A DNA stretch of 64,000 nucleotides from Haemonchus contortus (taxonomy: Eukaryota; Nematoda; Chromadorea; Rhabditida; Trichostrongylidae), in assembly GCA_000469685.2 (NCBI GenBank), contig LS997564.1:23772165-23836164 (forward strand), given 5' to 3'. Below, piece by piece: positions 10,603 to 22,200 of this stretch (positions within the stretch are counted from its first letter, which is position 1; each line of letters opens with the position of its first letter). The translations under genes were made by a program, and so were the position numbers. The notes beneath the pieces were generated by a model. That model searched no databases. It saw only the letters and a program-made list of their open reading frames with translations, and was not told where the DNA came from.

Positions 10603-11840
10603 GTGAGAAACCAAGCAGGGTTTCGGAGAGGGTTCAGTACAATCGATCATATCCACTTTCTTACAAGACTCAGTGAAGTATCGCGAGAGTACAAAATGCT
10701 GTTACGTATTACGTTCATCGATCCGAAGGAAGCCTTTGACCCTTTCGAGACAGAAGCGGTAATCAAAGCCCTGGGAAACCAAAGTGTTCCTACTAAATAT
10801 GTAAGGCGCTTCGTGAGTTGGTGCTTCTATAATTTCACCACCAAGATTTCGCCATTCTATGGAGTAATCAACGTGAAGCGAGGGGTTCAACAAGACGATA
10901 CCATCTCGCGCAAACTTTTCAGTAGCGTTCTCAAGAACATCATGCGTCATTTGAAATGGGAAGACTTGGGAGTGAAGGTCGACGGCCGCTTTTACATCAC
11001 CTTCGCTTTCAGACTGCATCGTGCTTATAACCCTGAACATCGAGCAGGCGGAAAAAATGGTGGCTGAGTTCGACAACGTTTGTGAAAAAATTGGTTTACG
11101 ACTGAACCTAAGGAAGACGATATTTTTGCGAATCGGAATGGTACCTGGTGCTCCTTTCATGCTTAATGGAATGAATATATCTGAATGCTCTAGCTACGTG
11201 TATCTAGGTCGGATAGTCAACACGATGAACGACCTAGCTCCAGAGCTCAGCAGAAGGGAATGCGCCGCGTGGGGAGCCTTTAAAATCATCGGGGGAGTAG
11301 TGAGGAAGACAAAGAGCATCCGGCTCCGCGCTCACTTTTTCGACACTGCTGTCCTTCCTGCTTTTACGTACGCCTCCGGGACTTGAACTCTACGAAAGTG
11401 GGATGAGCATGCTGTCAGAGTCACTCTACGCGCTTTGGAAAGGGCGCTGCTCGGAATTTCCTTATATACGCAAGTGCTGAAGGGAATCCGGGGTTCTGAG
11501 CTCCTTAATCGGACGAATGTCAGGGATGCCGTTGATTACGCCAAGAAATCGAAGATCAGGTGTGCCGGACACGTTATGCGATATAGTGATGATCGTTGGA
11601 CCAGGGCGGTTACTGACTGGATTTCCTCGGGACATCAAGTGAACACCAGGACGGCCGCCAACGCGATGGTCAGACGTCTTCACGAGAGCTCTGAACGAAA
11701 GAAATGCTGAGCCTCGTGTCCCTGAAGCGAGAACGATTCACTGGACCACTCTGGCTTGTGACTAGGACGAATGTAAACGTTACTGGCGCCCGCTCGAAGA
11801 AATCGATGATCAGTGGGACGACTGGTGATACAGGTGAAAT
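10603..11840 (+). pseudogene. RTE-type non-LTR retrotransposon, RT and C-terminal part
   Basis: Frames 10603-11067, 11021-11386 and 11435-11710 together cover the RT core to the C-terminus. Landmarks are [25 protein letters not shown] (first catalytic Asp), GVQQDDTIS and SSYVYLGRIVN, then the family C-terminal RCAGHVMRYSDDRWTRAVTDW. The YADD/FADD box is lost: sequence at the expected site reads FYITFAFRL. The 5' half with the endonuclease is absent, as is common after incomplete reverse transcription. Same family as 30604-33080 and 57080-58300. Confidence 0.88.
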
Positions 11841-11862
11841 TTAAGGGATATCGTACGCGCTT

Positions 11863-11937
11863 GCTTATTCAAATTATTTGCAGCGACAGAGCACAACTCT
11901 GTGTTGTGTTGTGTCGCTGCAAATAATTTGAATAAGC
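11863..11937. repeat. Perfect 26-bp-arm hairpin
   Basis: Arms 11863-11888 (starting GCTTATTCAAATT) and 11912-11937 are exact reverse complements around a 23-base spacer containing GAGCACAACTCTG. It lies just after the RTE 3' end. No known terminator or element end was recognised. It may be a tiny foldback element or a repair-generated inversion. Confidence 0.9.
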
Positions 11938-11940
11938 AGT

Positions 11941-12229
11941 GTTGCTGATGAAGTTTAAAGGGTTAATGAGACTTCAAGGGCGATCTGCGTAGCTCTGCGA
12001 TCGGGCTGTAATCATTCATAGTTCAGAGTCATAATATACACTCCACGGTAACCTTATTACTCTAATTACAACTTTTCTAACGGAAAGGTTAGAAATGGAA
12101 CATGAGTATGTGATCCAATCCAATCCGGTGAGAGATGCATTCGTTGAGGGAACCTCGGAGGGAAGAGCTACTTATTTTCTAATTCTTTCCCTGTTTACTT
12201 TATAGCCTCATTGAGAATGGTTTCTGAGA
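11941..12229. other. No gene seen
   Basis: A/T-rich sequence with no supported coding frame, splice chain or repeat ends. Confidence 0.5.
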
Positions 12230-12535
12230 CTTCTCCCCGGGATCAAGCTGCGGTTGTTAAGCATGGTAGAAGCTGCAGAGGTTGCGCCATTCCCACTGGG
12301 ACCCACACCATGCACGAAGAAATCATATTGCAGCCAGCTGTACGCAATGGCGCGTATTTAAACAGGTCGTCTAAATACCCCAACCATGCATCCTGTTTTT
12401 TAACCTTCTCGTCCAGCCCCCAAATTTGCTTCTTTCTTGAAGCCTCATATCTCTGTGGATACGCCGATTTTAGCGTTTTCTTTGCCACTTTTGCACTATT
12501 CTGGACTATCACTCCAGTTACAGACTGAAACTAGA
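12230..12535 (+). repeat. Dispersed repeat, family with 29100 and 53340 copies
   Basis: Contains AGAAGCTGCAGAGGTTGCGCCATTC and ends with TTTGCCACTTTTGCAC...CTGGACTA. The same strings recur at 53350-53590, and partly in inverted form at 29110-29240. Open frames on both strands here are by-products of the repeat. No transposase is seen, so it is non-autonomous and of unknown class. Confidence 0.65.
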
Positions 12536-12839
12536 TAACACAAAACTATTACCAAAGAGAGTAGGCTGCGCCTTTTATACGACGAGACTAGGTTGACTAA
12601 TAATGAAAATGGCAATGATAAGCATTAATTAGGGTCAGCATTGTATAAGAAGAACCAATCTGATCTATTCCTTCCTAGTTGACTGTGTTACGACGCATCA
12701 GGGTCTATGTAAAAAGAATCACTTCCTTCTAAACTCCGATGTAACAGATGCAGCGCAGCGGAACTGATCTGACCACCCCTACTATATAACGCACTAACTT
12801 TGTCAGTTGATTTGCGTGTATGTATAAATGTATATGTAG

Positions 12840-13250
12840 GTATCCTACTTTATATAATTTGCTAATCTGTGTGTTTGTGTGTTCGTTTGTGTGTGTGTCT
12901 CGGTGTGTGGGTCCAATCGGAAATTCATAACTCTTTCCTGGTGGACCACGAGTGTTCAAACTTGGTAGGAGTACGGGGGCAGGATGGGAACACTTATGGT
13001 TGGTGGTGCGACCGAACCCCGCCCATAGAAGGCGAGGTTTGCGCCAAAATTTTCACTTTGGTTCTAGAGCGTTCAAACTTGGTAGGAGGCAGGCGGCGGT
13101 ATGGGAACACTTATGGTGAGTAGGGCCGGATTCCGGCCCCAAAGTACGGGGTTTCCACGAAATGAATGTCTGAGTGGAAATTCATAACTCCTGATCCCGT
13201 GATCCTGGAATTGGGAGCAAAATCAACAGGAGGAGGTAGGATGGGAATAC
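12840..13250 (+). repeat. (GT)n tract plus GGAAATTCATAACTC repeat family
   Basis: Order: TATATAATTTGCTAATC, a GTGTGTTTGTGTG tract, CGGAAATTCATAACTC, then two units of GTTCAAACTTGGTAGGAG...GGGAACACTTATGG, and a further GGAAATTCATAACTC at about 13177. Inverted or related copies occur at 34250-34500, 38220-38510, 40600-40680 and 54000-54270. No protein is encoded. It resembles the hypervariable non-autonomous repeats common in strongylid genomes. Confidence 0.65.
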
Positions 13251-13370
13251 TGACAATGAAAAAGCCTTAGAGAGGAAGATCCACTCACCAATTGATTTCT
13301 AGCGTCTTTGTTATTTGCGATCTGGCTTTGACTTATTCACGACACGTCGGCGACTAATCGAATTCGAAGT

Positions 13371-13608
13371 TTACGATAACTTGCGGTTAGCCAAAAAATG
13401 AAAAATGAAATAGAATGTGGAGAATAGTGCGATGAAGGCGAAAAAAGCGCCCGAATAGGTGTCTCCAAAGTAGTAAAAGGTCTCGAAAAAGTCGGTAAAA
13501 AAGGGACCGAATGAGAAGATCAGAAAAATGAAAACATGAAAAATGAGAACATTTGAACGAGCTATACAATGTGTCTCGTTGCGCACATGTGGGACCTGGT
13601 GCTGATTA
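13371..13608 (-). CDS. Candidate terminal exon, two hydrophobic segments
   Basis: On the minus strand a good acceptor (TTTGCTTACAG) at 13609 opens a frame needing one base from the previous exon, then NQHQVPHVRNETHCIARSNV. Two membrane-like stretches rich in Phe/Leu/Ile (about residues 20-40 and 48-66) follow, and it ends ANRKLS with TAA at 13371-13373. An N-linked site (NET) precedes the first segment. It looks like the last exon of a small multispan membrane protein. No upstream partner is certain: a 25-bp candidate at about 13780-13804 has compatible phase. The protein family is not recognised. Confidence 0.45.
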
Positions 13609-15329
13609 CTGTAAGCAAAAACTTCTTTCGAAATTCATTCACTCAAGCATAAATATTACAGCAAAAAACTACCTTTTCCATACGCTTTAGGAAAAAAAAA
13701 CTAGAAAAATTACCTCAGCAGCAAAAAGAATAACAGAAAACAACAGAACAGTTGTATTGGAACACCACCTCACCACTCGGCGATCAGCTTATTGCATGCT
13801 GAAAGTGTGGGTCCTGGCGCGATCGGCGCAACCTGTACCGCTTCGACACTCATATGACTTATCATCGGTCGGATCCGGTGATGGAGCTTGTATTATGCTA
13901 CATCTATCGAGTTTTCGGTCCCAACAGCGTCCTTTGTGTTAACTTCGGGGCCATTGGGTAATTTTGGGAGGAAAACTGAGTAACCATTCCTACCGTGAAC
14001 TGAGTCTTGAACATCCAACAGGGTCATTTTGAGACGCTTACACAGCTGTTTCCCTTCTGATTTAGCAAGTGATTGTAAATTAACATGCTGTGAAGAAATC
14101 TTTCTTTATCAGTAGTTGCAATTGAACAACTGTTCTTATTTCCACTGCGAAAGAAGAGGTACGAAGCCCACTAGCTACAATATCGTGGCCTAATGTCGGC
14201 GCATTCTTTCAAGACCAGTAATAACATAATTAAAAACCAGTATAGCATTTATGAGACTGATCTGGGTATACATAGCGTAGGCTTGAACTCAGCTGTTGTA
14301 ATGCCATTTGATTTTTATGAAACCTCAAGTATGTTTGGCCAACAGGCTTCGAATATGCCGATAAGGCAGAGACGTTGGCCCGATAAATCTGTACCACCTT
14401 GGCCATGTTTTCTCAATTATATCTCAGACATCAGTGCGTTACCCTGAGATTCATGGTTCTGGGTGGGATCTCAGGGTAGGGCACGCACTGAACATAGAAA
14501 GGGGAACATGGCTCCCTCTGAGAATAAGCTGAATGCTGCCAAAAGAAGGCTTTTCAGCATCCATATTAGCAGTTGAGGATCAGAAGTGTACCTACTCAGC
14601 TGGGATTTCAACAAGGCATTTTCTCGAATGTCCTACGCAATTTGAATTAGCATCCAAACAATGAAGCAGTCTGTTCAATATCTCTCATATTTTCAGCCTT
14701 CAAGAGCAGTGTCTTCTCTAAAACATTGAGTGAACAGATTCCCGCAGAAAATGTGGATGGTTGACTCATGCATTTGTCATTAATTTTGTCTCGTTCTCTA
14801 CAGAAACGCTTCAGCTGTCAGCACGTCGTATATCTTGCTCGTGGAGTAAAGCATTTTTGGGTTGAGAGTGTTTGGGGAGGACTAGACGTCGGCTGTGGAC
14901 CATCGTACTCCTTAATCAGACATCTGCGTTCACCTATGCGGCACTCTTTACACTTGATCTTCTCTCAAATCTCTCAACTCCTTTTCTCGAACTCTGGGTC
15001 GGGAAAGGGGAAGGAAACACTGATGCTACTATGATTGCTCCTACCTTCCAATCGTTTCCGGCCTTTTTTTACTGTAAATTAGTTAGAACATACAGTTGAG
15101 GGTGATAAGTGAACGTTTTTTGAAGTCATTTTGGAACAATCCAACCGATAACAGGAACACGTGTATCTCGTGGAGCATTTTACTAGGTTTCACGTGAATG
15201 AGTGTTCGGAAAATTGTTCATTTTCGGTGTTGTTTGCTAGAAAAATACCGAACATTGCCGAATGAAAGCCTTTCTGGCCAGTGCATTTATGAGAACGAGG
15301 AAGATATTCATTAGCAAAGCACATATCTA
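13609..15329. other. Intergenic or intronic, nothing firm
   Basis: Several short open frames on both strands (14193-14447, 14768-15099) lack a consistent splice chain or domain. A CTCTACAG acceptor-like site at about 14811 on the plus strand precedes an open stretch of about 75 codons, but I do not recognise the product. Confidence 0.4.
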
Positions 15330-15404
15330 TTACACATTGCGCGTTTCCTGACGAACCAGCGCATTTTTATTGTCGATATCCGGACCGAGGCGACGAGATT
15401 CAGA
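15330..15404 (-). CDS. Candidate alternative last exon (charged tail)
   Basis: A strong acceptor (ATTTTTTCAG, plus-strand complement from 15405) is followed by 24 codons in phase 0 (SESRRLGPDIDNKN...QETRNV) and TAA at 15330-15332. The phase matches exon 16296-16406, so it could serve as that gene's distal last exon in place of the 16208-16225 exon. Alternatively it ends a separate gene. Confidence 0.4.
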   Translation of the reverse strand, partial: SESRRLGPDIDNKNALVRQETRNV

Positions 15405-16207
15405 CTGAAAAAATGGACGATTCAGCTTGGTTTTGCTTTCATGTTCGACTGCATTATCAAGTTTAGCGTATGAACAGCCTCCAGTTTTTGTTAGTGCGAG
15501 AATGTAAGGAACAAAATAGGAAAAGCGATGCGGTGAAAGCAGGAAAAGGAACATTGCAAAGCATAATTTAAGCATTGGTGGAGCTCAGAAATAGCAAAAT
15601 CAAATGGAGGTGTGGAAGATGAACAGAGGCGGAGGAGCAAACTAGGACCTCGAAACCAAAAAGATAATAAAAAGTTTCCCAAATAAGGAATTGTCCAGAA
15701 GTGATCAATGCCGTTTGAGGTGTTCAACGTGCACACATGATCGTCCTGACTTAAAAAAAAATGGAGTGACTTAAAGAGACCAAGAACACTACGTTCTGTT
15801 GCAATTCTGTCACAAATCACAGTGAGAATAAGCATGAATAAATGAAAGGAGAATAGAGAAATCAAAGTGAAAGCAAAACCTAATGGAAATAAGAATGACG
15901 AATGAAAAGGAAAAGATGAAAGTCTAGATTAGTTGAAGGGAATTATCCCTACAAAAGAGGATTATAAGTGTGAGAGAAGTGGAAGTAAGAGATTCAGAAA
16001 ATGATAAAGATGGAAATCCAATGGAGATCAGGAAAGCGAAACATCGCTTCAAGACCAGCAAATGGGATAGATTTTGTGGACTGAAAGCGTCAATCATTAC
16101 AAATTCCCGGCTGAGTGAATGAATTCAGCTAAATAATGTCTCTTATGAGGTTTTTCTGGTTCTTTCTTTTGTTATCATTGCAACACAGAAAAGTGTACCT
16201 ACGCTTA
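15405..16207. other. Possible 3' region of the host gene
   Basis: Purine-rich plus strand with weak minus-strand open frames (15865-15491) and no consistent exon structure. If 15330-15404 is used as the last exon, this is intron; otherwise it is downstream sequence. Confidence 0.35.
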
Positions 16208-16225
16208 CTAGAAAAGACTACTAGG
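16208..16225 (-). CDS. Host gene exon 12, short last exon
   Basis: Acceptor CAAATTTCAG, then codons P-S-S-L-F and TAG at 16208-16210. In phase 0 with the preceding exon across an intron of about 70 bp. The intron length and acceptor are typical of nematodes, but only five residues are coded, so it could be replaced by the 15330-15404 exon. Confidence 0.5.
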   Translation of the reverse strand, partial: PSSLF

Positions 16226-19200
16226 CTGAAATTTGCTTGACAAACTTGATAATTTTGTTTGTCTGCTATTTGTAACTCTCAATGCCGAGACCAACCTCAC
16301 TAGATTCAGATAGATCACTACGCTGGCTACGACTGCTTCTACGACTGTAACTGCGACGAGCGGATGATATATTTGCTGAAGGTCGGATTGGTGCACAGAT
16401 ACTGATCTGAAAATGGCCGAAGAATTTGAGTGCTTAGAATGGCAACAAACACCCGGCATTCGCTGTTACAGAGCCTTCTTATTTAAGATGAAACACTATG
16501 TTCCTCTCTCGTCAACTCTGGCAAAGGGATATTGACACTTGTCGGAGGCCGGTTGTATGCAAGAATCCCGCCGTGCGTTGCTGCCAAGTGGGAATGGTGT
16601 CTTTGGCATGGGCTCACAGTGACCATTTTGGAGTTTAGGTTCCGGATTTAAAAACATTTCTGAATGGTACTCTGTCGGGAAGGGGCCCTCTTGTTCTGCC
16701 CAACATCTCGCATCTAAATGATTAGATTCCCCATTGACGTCGTGAGGAGAAGTTATGATCATTTTGCGAAAGTTCCGCTTACCCTGGAACGCTTCTCCCA
16801 TCGCAGAAATTTAATCTCGCAACCACCTTGAAACTTTGTACAACCCGCTCATTCTCCATATATCTTCATTCATCTTTAGCCCCTCTCGGAGGAGTTTTAG
16901 TGCTCCGTTCAGCGCATGTTCCTTCAGTCAGGGAACTGATTTCTTTTGTTCTTTGGGCTAGTTGAATGAGCTATCTACCCCTTACCCAATAACTTGGCTT
17001 CTTTTCGCAACTTCCCTAGATTCTAAGTCCTTCGGTACGGAATGGTAAAATTTTGTAATAGGAATCTTTTAGAGCGATATGTCCACCTCTAGGTGAACCT
17101 TTTCATATCCAAAGTTTGCACAGCTATTGGCTACTGCTAAACTTCAAAAAATTCTCTCAGTTTTAAGAACCTTTTACCTCTAAATTGGCGCTTCTACGGA
17201 ATGCCTTCTGTAAGTATGCAAATGTAGAGCGTGAAATTGGGCTCCATTTTTTCTAAGAGGTCTCGAAACGTATTTATTGAAGGTTACAGAAGGTGAAATG
17301 CTCGATTCCGACGATTTTTTCAAATCACGTTGTGATGATTTCAGTAGCGCTAAGAGGAACGAACATTTTTTCAATATTTCAAAAAAACGTTTGAAAAATC
17401 ATTTCAAGAATGTCTGATGGCTTTGCTGCTTACATTCACCATTTTTCTCAATCTTTGTTTTACGGCTGACTAAAAACGTAATGAGTTTTTGATATAAGCA
17501 TCGTCTTCCTTAACGCATGTCCCGCGTGTTCATCGACCATAAAACTCCGCCAAGTTCTCATATGCTCTGCACAATTTTGCATGTGCCCTATCTATGTTGA
17601 GCTAATCTGGCTCACCGGCAGCTGAGACCCGTGACTTTATTGGTAAATACCTACAGTTTTCGTCCCCCACCCAAAGAATACAACGTCCCATCAGCCCCCT
17701 TTCATTTTTGACCGTCTCTGTATGATTTATTTGCCGTTCGTTGCGACTTAGGCTGTAGAGCACCTTCGTGTGCAATACTCTCAACTCGCTCTGTTGAACG
17801 GCTCTTATGGTCGGGTGGAGAAACACTAATGAGAATGTAGACGATGCTGTGCCTGCTAGGACTTACTTTGAAACAATCAAGAGGAAAAATAGAAAATGTG
17901 CTACATTTACTGTAAGTTGCAAGTACGGTTTATGCTGGTGACCTACCGCTTTGTTAGTTGTTTCCGTGCCAGATCCAACAAACACGCCATCCTCCACATA
18001 ATACTCCATATGGAACGATCTGTTGTTAGTCTGAAGAATACTGGAGTTGAGCTAATTCGGCTGAAGCTCCGAAACAGAGCTCTATTTACTGCACATCTCA
18101 CCGTCTTGAACCTTGTTCCATCTGGCAGTCTTCTGATGTCCTGAATGTGTAGATGAGTACGAATGAATTGAAGATCTAATTCCACATGTAAAACGGAATC
18201 AAGCCTAACATTAAATATGTTCACACGTAGGATGTCCAATGCCTCATGCACCTTACAGACCTTCAAAACGAGGTTGGAGGAGTGATGTCCCAGGTAAAAA
18301 TCGCTTTCTATATTGTCCATTTGGAAAAGTAACACAACTGCTCCGGGTTTATCGGGCCTTTTTGAAGGTTTGGGAACAGTGTCCTGTAGAATCTTTCAGA
18401 GGCTAGGAATCGTTGATAAAAATCTGTATATCGAACATTGAAACTGTTCTTGGTAGAAAGTTCAAAGGCGATTTACTGGCTCAATCAAGTGGAAGGAGCG
18501 GGAATTCAAGGGGTAAGAGGCACTAGAGCAGCCAACTGGCTGAGAAGCTTAGTTGGAAAGCCAAACAAGCCTTCATAGCCAGAAGAAGTTAATCTAAGTC
18601 AGAAGAAAAGCAGAGAAGAGGTTGAAATTTAGATTAAATGGCTTCGATGAGTTGCCTTACTCACAAGGGAAGGATACTTGGTCGCAGTGACCATTCAAGT
18701 TGAGATGTATACTCCCGTAGGTGGTTTCAAACGCTGATCTCGAATCTGTGTTCCAAATCTGCTAAACGATTCTGGGAACAAAGTTACGGGACCGATGCCT
18801 CCCTGTGTTATACCACAGTAACGAACGGTTCACCGAACAAAGACGTGATTGTGCAACGGTGGTGCAGCTGATAGGATGGTGGACTGGTGGGCATGACTTC
18901 AAGGTTCTATTCCTTGATGGATGTGATCGATTTGCTTTTCCATGAAATGCGTCCTAAACGCTTGCAAAACGTTTTTGGGCTTAATATGGGGCATCTACGG
19001 GGCTCTCTCTCAATTTCGGAACACTGAAAAGGTATTAGAAGGAAAGTTTTTTTGCCCTAACTGGGAATAAATATGGAGCTACATTCGAACAAAAGAGGAA
19101 TTCTAAACATTCGCCCAAAATGGGCTCGAGAGGTTTCAAGGAGGAAGGTTCCAAATGATTCATCGGGTCAAACGCTCTTCAACATGTTACCAGCGAATCT

Positions 19201-22200
19201 TCTGCGAATCTTCTGACAGGACGCGGTGTCATCATTGGAGGACTTTCGTTTTGCAGCATAACGTGGGCACCATCTAGGGAAATGAACAACTTCTGAACCA
19301 TTCTTCTTGATGCTGTGAAAACAACCCAGTTATCCTTTGTGAGGAAGTCGAGTCCGTGAAGGGCGATCACAACAATCCTCTGCGGTCGCCTGATGATGAC
19401 AGCGATGGATCCGTAACTTCGCGAAAGAAACCTCGTACCTTCGGAGGGATATGAGGTTCCTACGTAACCTTCAAGTTTGTGATCTGGCCCATGAGCTCCA
19501 ATTTTATGGTAGAAGAGTCTATTATTGACAGCTTATGATATCTTATGTGGTTGCAACTATTAGGTGCAAAACAAGCGGAACGATCTGCCCACCTATGGAG
19601 ATTAGCGGATAAGTTGGAAGTTTAAGTCCTATCACACGACAGTCACTTCCACTGGATACCGCTTCAAATCAACAATGGAGGACCATAGGGGACAACTTCA
19701 CCGTGGCCATGCCTCACCGCACCACCACATTTACCTCATGAAAGGGCCACATGAAAGGGCGTTAACCTCAAGTATAGAATTAGCGGATAATCATATGTGC
19801 AAACAAAGCGATAAACTATTGTTCTTCAGTATTTCTCCAACAATGCCAGTTAACTTGTACCACCGCTTCGAAAGCGCGGACAGTATTACTAGAAGGTGCG
19901 GACCCTAACCCTCCCACAGAGGGCTGTGGTCGGATGAGTCATTCGACCGACGTCTACCGGAAGTAAGCAAACCAGCCCGTTTGGCCCTTCTGCTGGATGC
20001 AATTGCTTATTCTGCGATTCTGTTTAAAGGTCTCATAATCCCACTCAGGGAAAGTACGTGGAGTGTCGCTTCTAAATCCAGGGTGGAAGTTCTTTATACG
20101 GTGTACGTAGGGCTGCCGTGCAACTGTGACAGTATGGTGTGCTTTAACAGTTGATTCATATATTCGCCCAATGTCTTCCACATATTGACAAGGAAGTGTC
20201 TTCCACCTGGGATTTAGAAGCGACTCCCCACGTACTTTCCCTAAGTAGGATTATGAGACCCTTAAACAGAATCGCAGAATAAGCAAATGCATCCAGCAGA
20301 AGGGCCAAACGGGCTGGTTCGCTTACTTCCGTCTACCGTAAGTGGTGCAGGGAGCTGCCGAAGATTTCGAAACACTATCTTGACTGTTCGGGGTAGGGAG
20401 GCGTTAGCAAAATTTTTTCTAGAATCACTATTCCACGGAATCCTAAATTGTGAGGGAGCTCCGCAGATTCCCAATATTAAGCCCAGAAACGTTTTGCAAG
20501 AGTTTAGGACGCATTTAATGGAAAAGCAAAACGAGCACATGCATCAAGGAGTCGAACCTTGATGTCATGCCTACCATTCCACCATCCTATCAGCTGCGCC
20601 ACAATCACGTCTTTGTCACCACCAATCAATCACCAATCACCTGCGGCGGTATACATCTCAACTCGAATGGCCACAGCGACCACGTATCCCTTGTCAGGCC
20701 AGTCATGCTTATGTGAGTTTCGGTTGAGGTAGAAAGGACAACAGATGAAGTATTTCAACGTAATGAATCTAGTTTTTAGGATGCGCCCTAGAATTCGATT
20801 CTCATTCAGTATCGTAGTGAACGTTTTGAAGGTGTTCGTGGCTTGTACAATGACTTGCTGTTGCCAGCCGATATGAGTACCAATGATCTTCTCATAAGAG
20901 TCGGGTACCAATTAGCCAACCCCGGAAAGATGAATGGCTCGCTCGTCCTAGGAGAGAATCAGTCTGAAATTCGATGGACAACTTTTTCCGAAAACATGTT
21001 CGATGCTTATTTCTTGATCTTCATCAAACGAAGAAGATAGATAGGAAAAGGAGAATCTCGCTATGAAACAACCCTCTGTGTTCAATTTGAGTATTTCAGC
21101 AGGCTGAGGAGAAAATGAAGGTATCGTCAGAGTTGATGTGATGCCAATAAACGAAAGTTAGTCTAGACACCTAGTTCATCATTTTTTCCCTAGAACAGCA
21201 TTAATAGGGGTTACGCTTGACGTGATTTCGACGAAGTCGGGTAATTTTTCTTTGCCAATAGCCCAGTCATTACTTTCACATCCATTATCACCTTCATCAA
21301 TTTATTATGGTCTTTGAAGATGAATACTGTGTGTAGTGCATGCAAATGTACTCGCGTTTTTGCACTTCCCACTCTCCTTATCGAGACATTCAGAAAGTGG
21401 AAAGTGGAACGTACCAAGCTGGTCGAAGGTGAACGCGGCACTGTCCTAAAATAACCAGAATATTGAAGAACAAGAGCAATAGATAGAAGTACTCGCCTCC
21501 TTTCAACTGCCGTAGAGGTTCTACGAGTTCTTCTACGGCGTGATCTTCTGGAAGGACGACGTCTTCTGGAAGGACGGGATCTTCTGGAAGCACGTGATCT
21601 AGCACTTCTTGATGCAGAACGTCGTCGTCGTTGTGATGCAAGTCGTCGTCGTCGTTGTCTTTGGGCTCGCCGTTTCTGAAAGAAATGACTTCAGAAGGTT
21701 ATCAGTGAAGTGCATGATGCAGTTAGTTATTTATGAAAGGCTGAGACTAGAAGGAATTTATACTAATTTGCACCTGTCGCAGATAACTCCTCACTAGCCG
21801 CGGATTTGTTCGTGACACTAGGTCACTCAGTGTGCCTGGATGCGATGCCAATATGCCCTAAACATCAGGTAATGTGGGCTAAATGGTAATGCCAATTACA
21901 AAACTCATTCTGAAGATAACTGCAAGGATCGTCTTACAACGCCAATCAAAATCAGGATAAGGTGGAAAAACAAAAGGAAAGTAGCGGCTACAGTACTATG
22001 ATGCGTAAATGGGTGTTTCGTGGAGACACATGCTCGAATCCTGGAAGGAACTGAGTTGAATGTATGCCGAATCAATCTTTCTCAACTCACCCGAACAGGA
22101 ATACGTGGCGACATACTGGTGAATGTCGGTTGTAGAGCATAAAAAAGCCAACTTGTAATAAATTCAGGATGAACGCAACAATGAAGCCAAGCAACAAAAG

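Larger units (their letters stand above)
18663..20694. mobile_element. Long-inverted-repeat (foldback/Mutator-like) element
   Basis: Termini are ACAAGGGAAGGATACTTGG at 18663 and its inverse (ACAAGGGATACGTGGTCGCT read on the minus strand) at 20694. Similarity between the two ends extends for about 350 bp inward, past a tRNA-like segment and ACGCATTT...TTTGGGCTTAATAT...GGGGCTC. No transposase is seen inside, so it is non-autonomous. The family is shared with 51287-52656 and a fragment at 44500-44960. No clear target duplication was found. It lies in an intron of the host gene. Confidence 0.75.

Noticed and set aside
18319..18464. Overlapping open frame FNVRYTDFYQRF... as terminal exon
   Set aside because: It fits the phase of exon 6, but its acceptor (AAGAACAG) is weak and it conflicts with a frame that continues through two further phased exons. 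Kept as an alternative only.
20541..20606. Functional tRNA gene on the minus strand
   Set aside because: Only A/B boxes and a T-arm hairpin are present, with no acceptor stem, and it is duplicated in the inverted arms.
21432..21655. Arg/Ser-rich protamine-like or SR-protein exon
   Set aside because: The splice phase fixed by five upstream exons selects the acidic frame, which also runs into a membrane segment.
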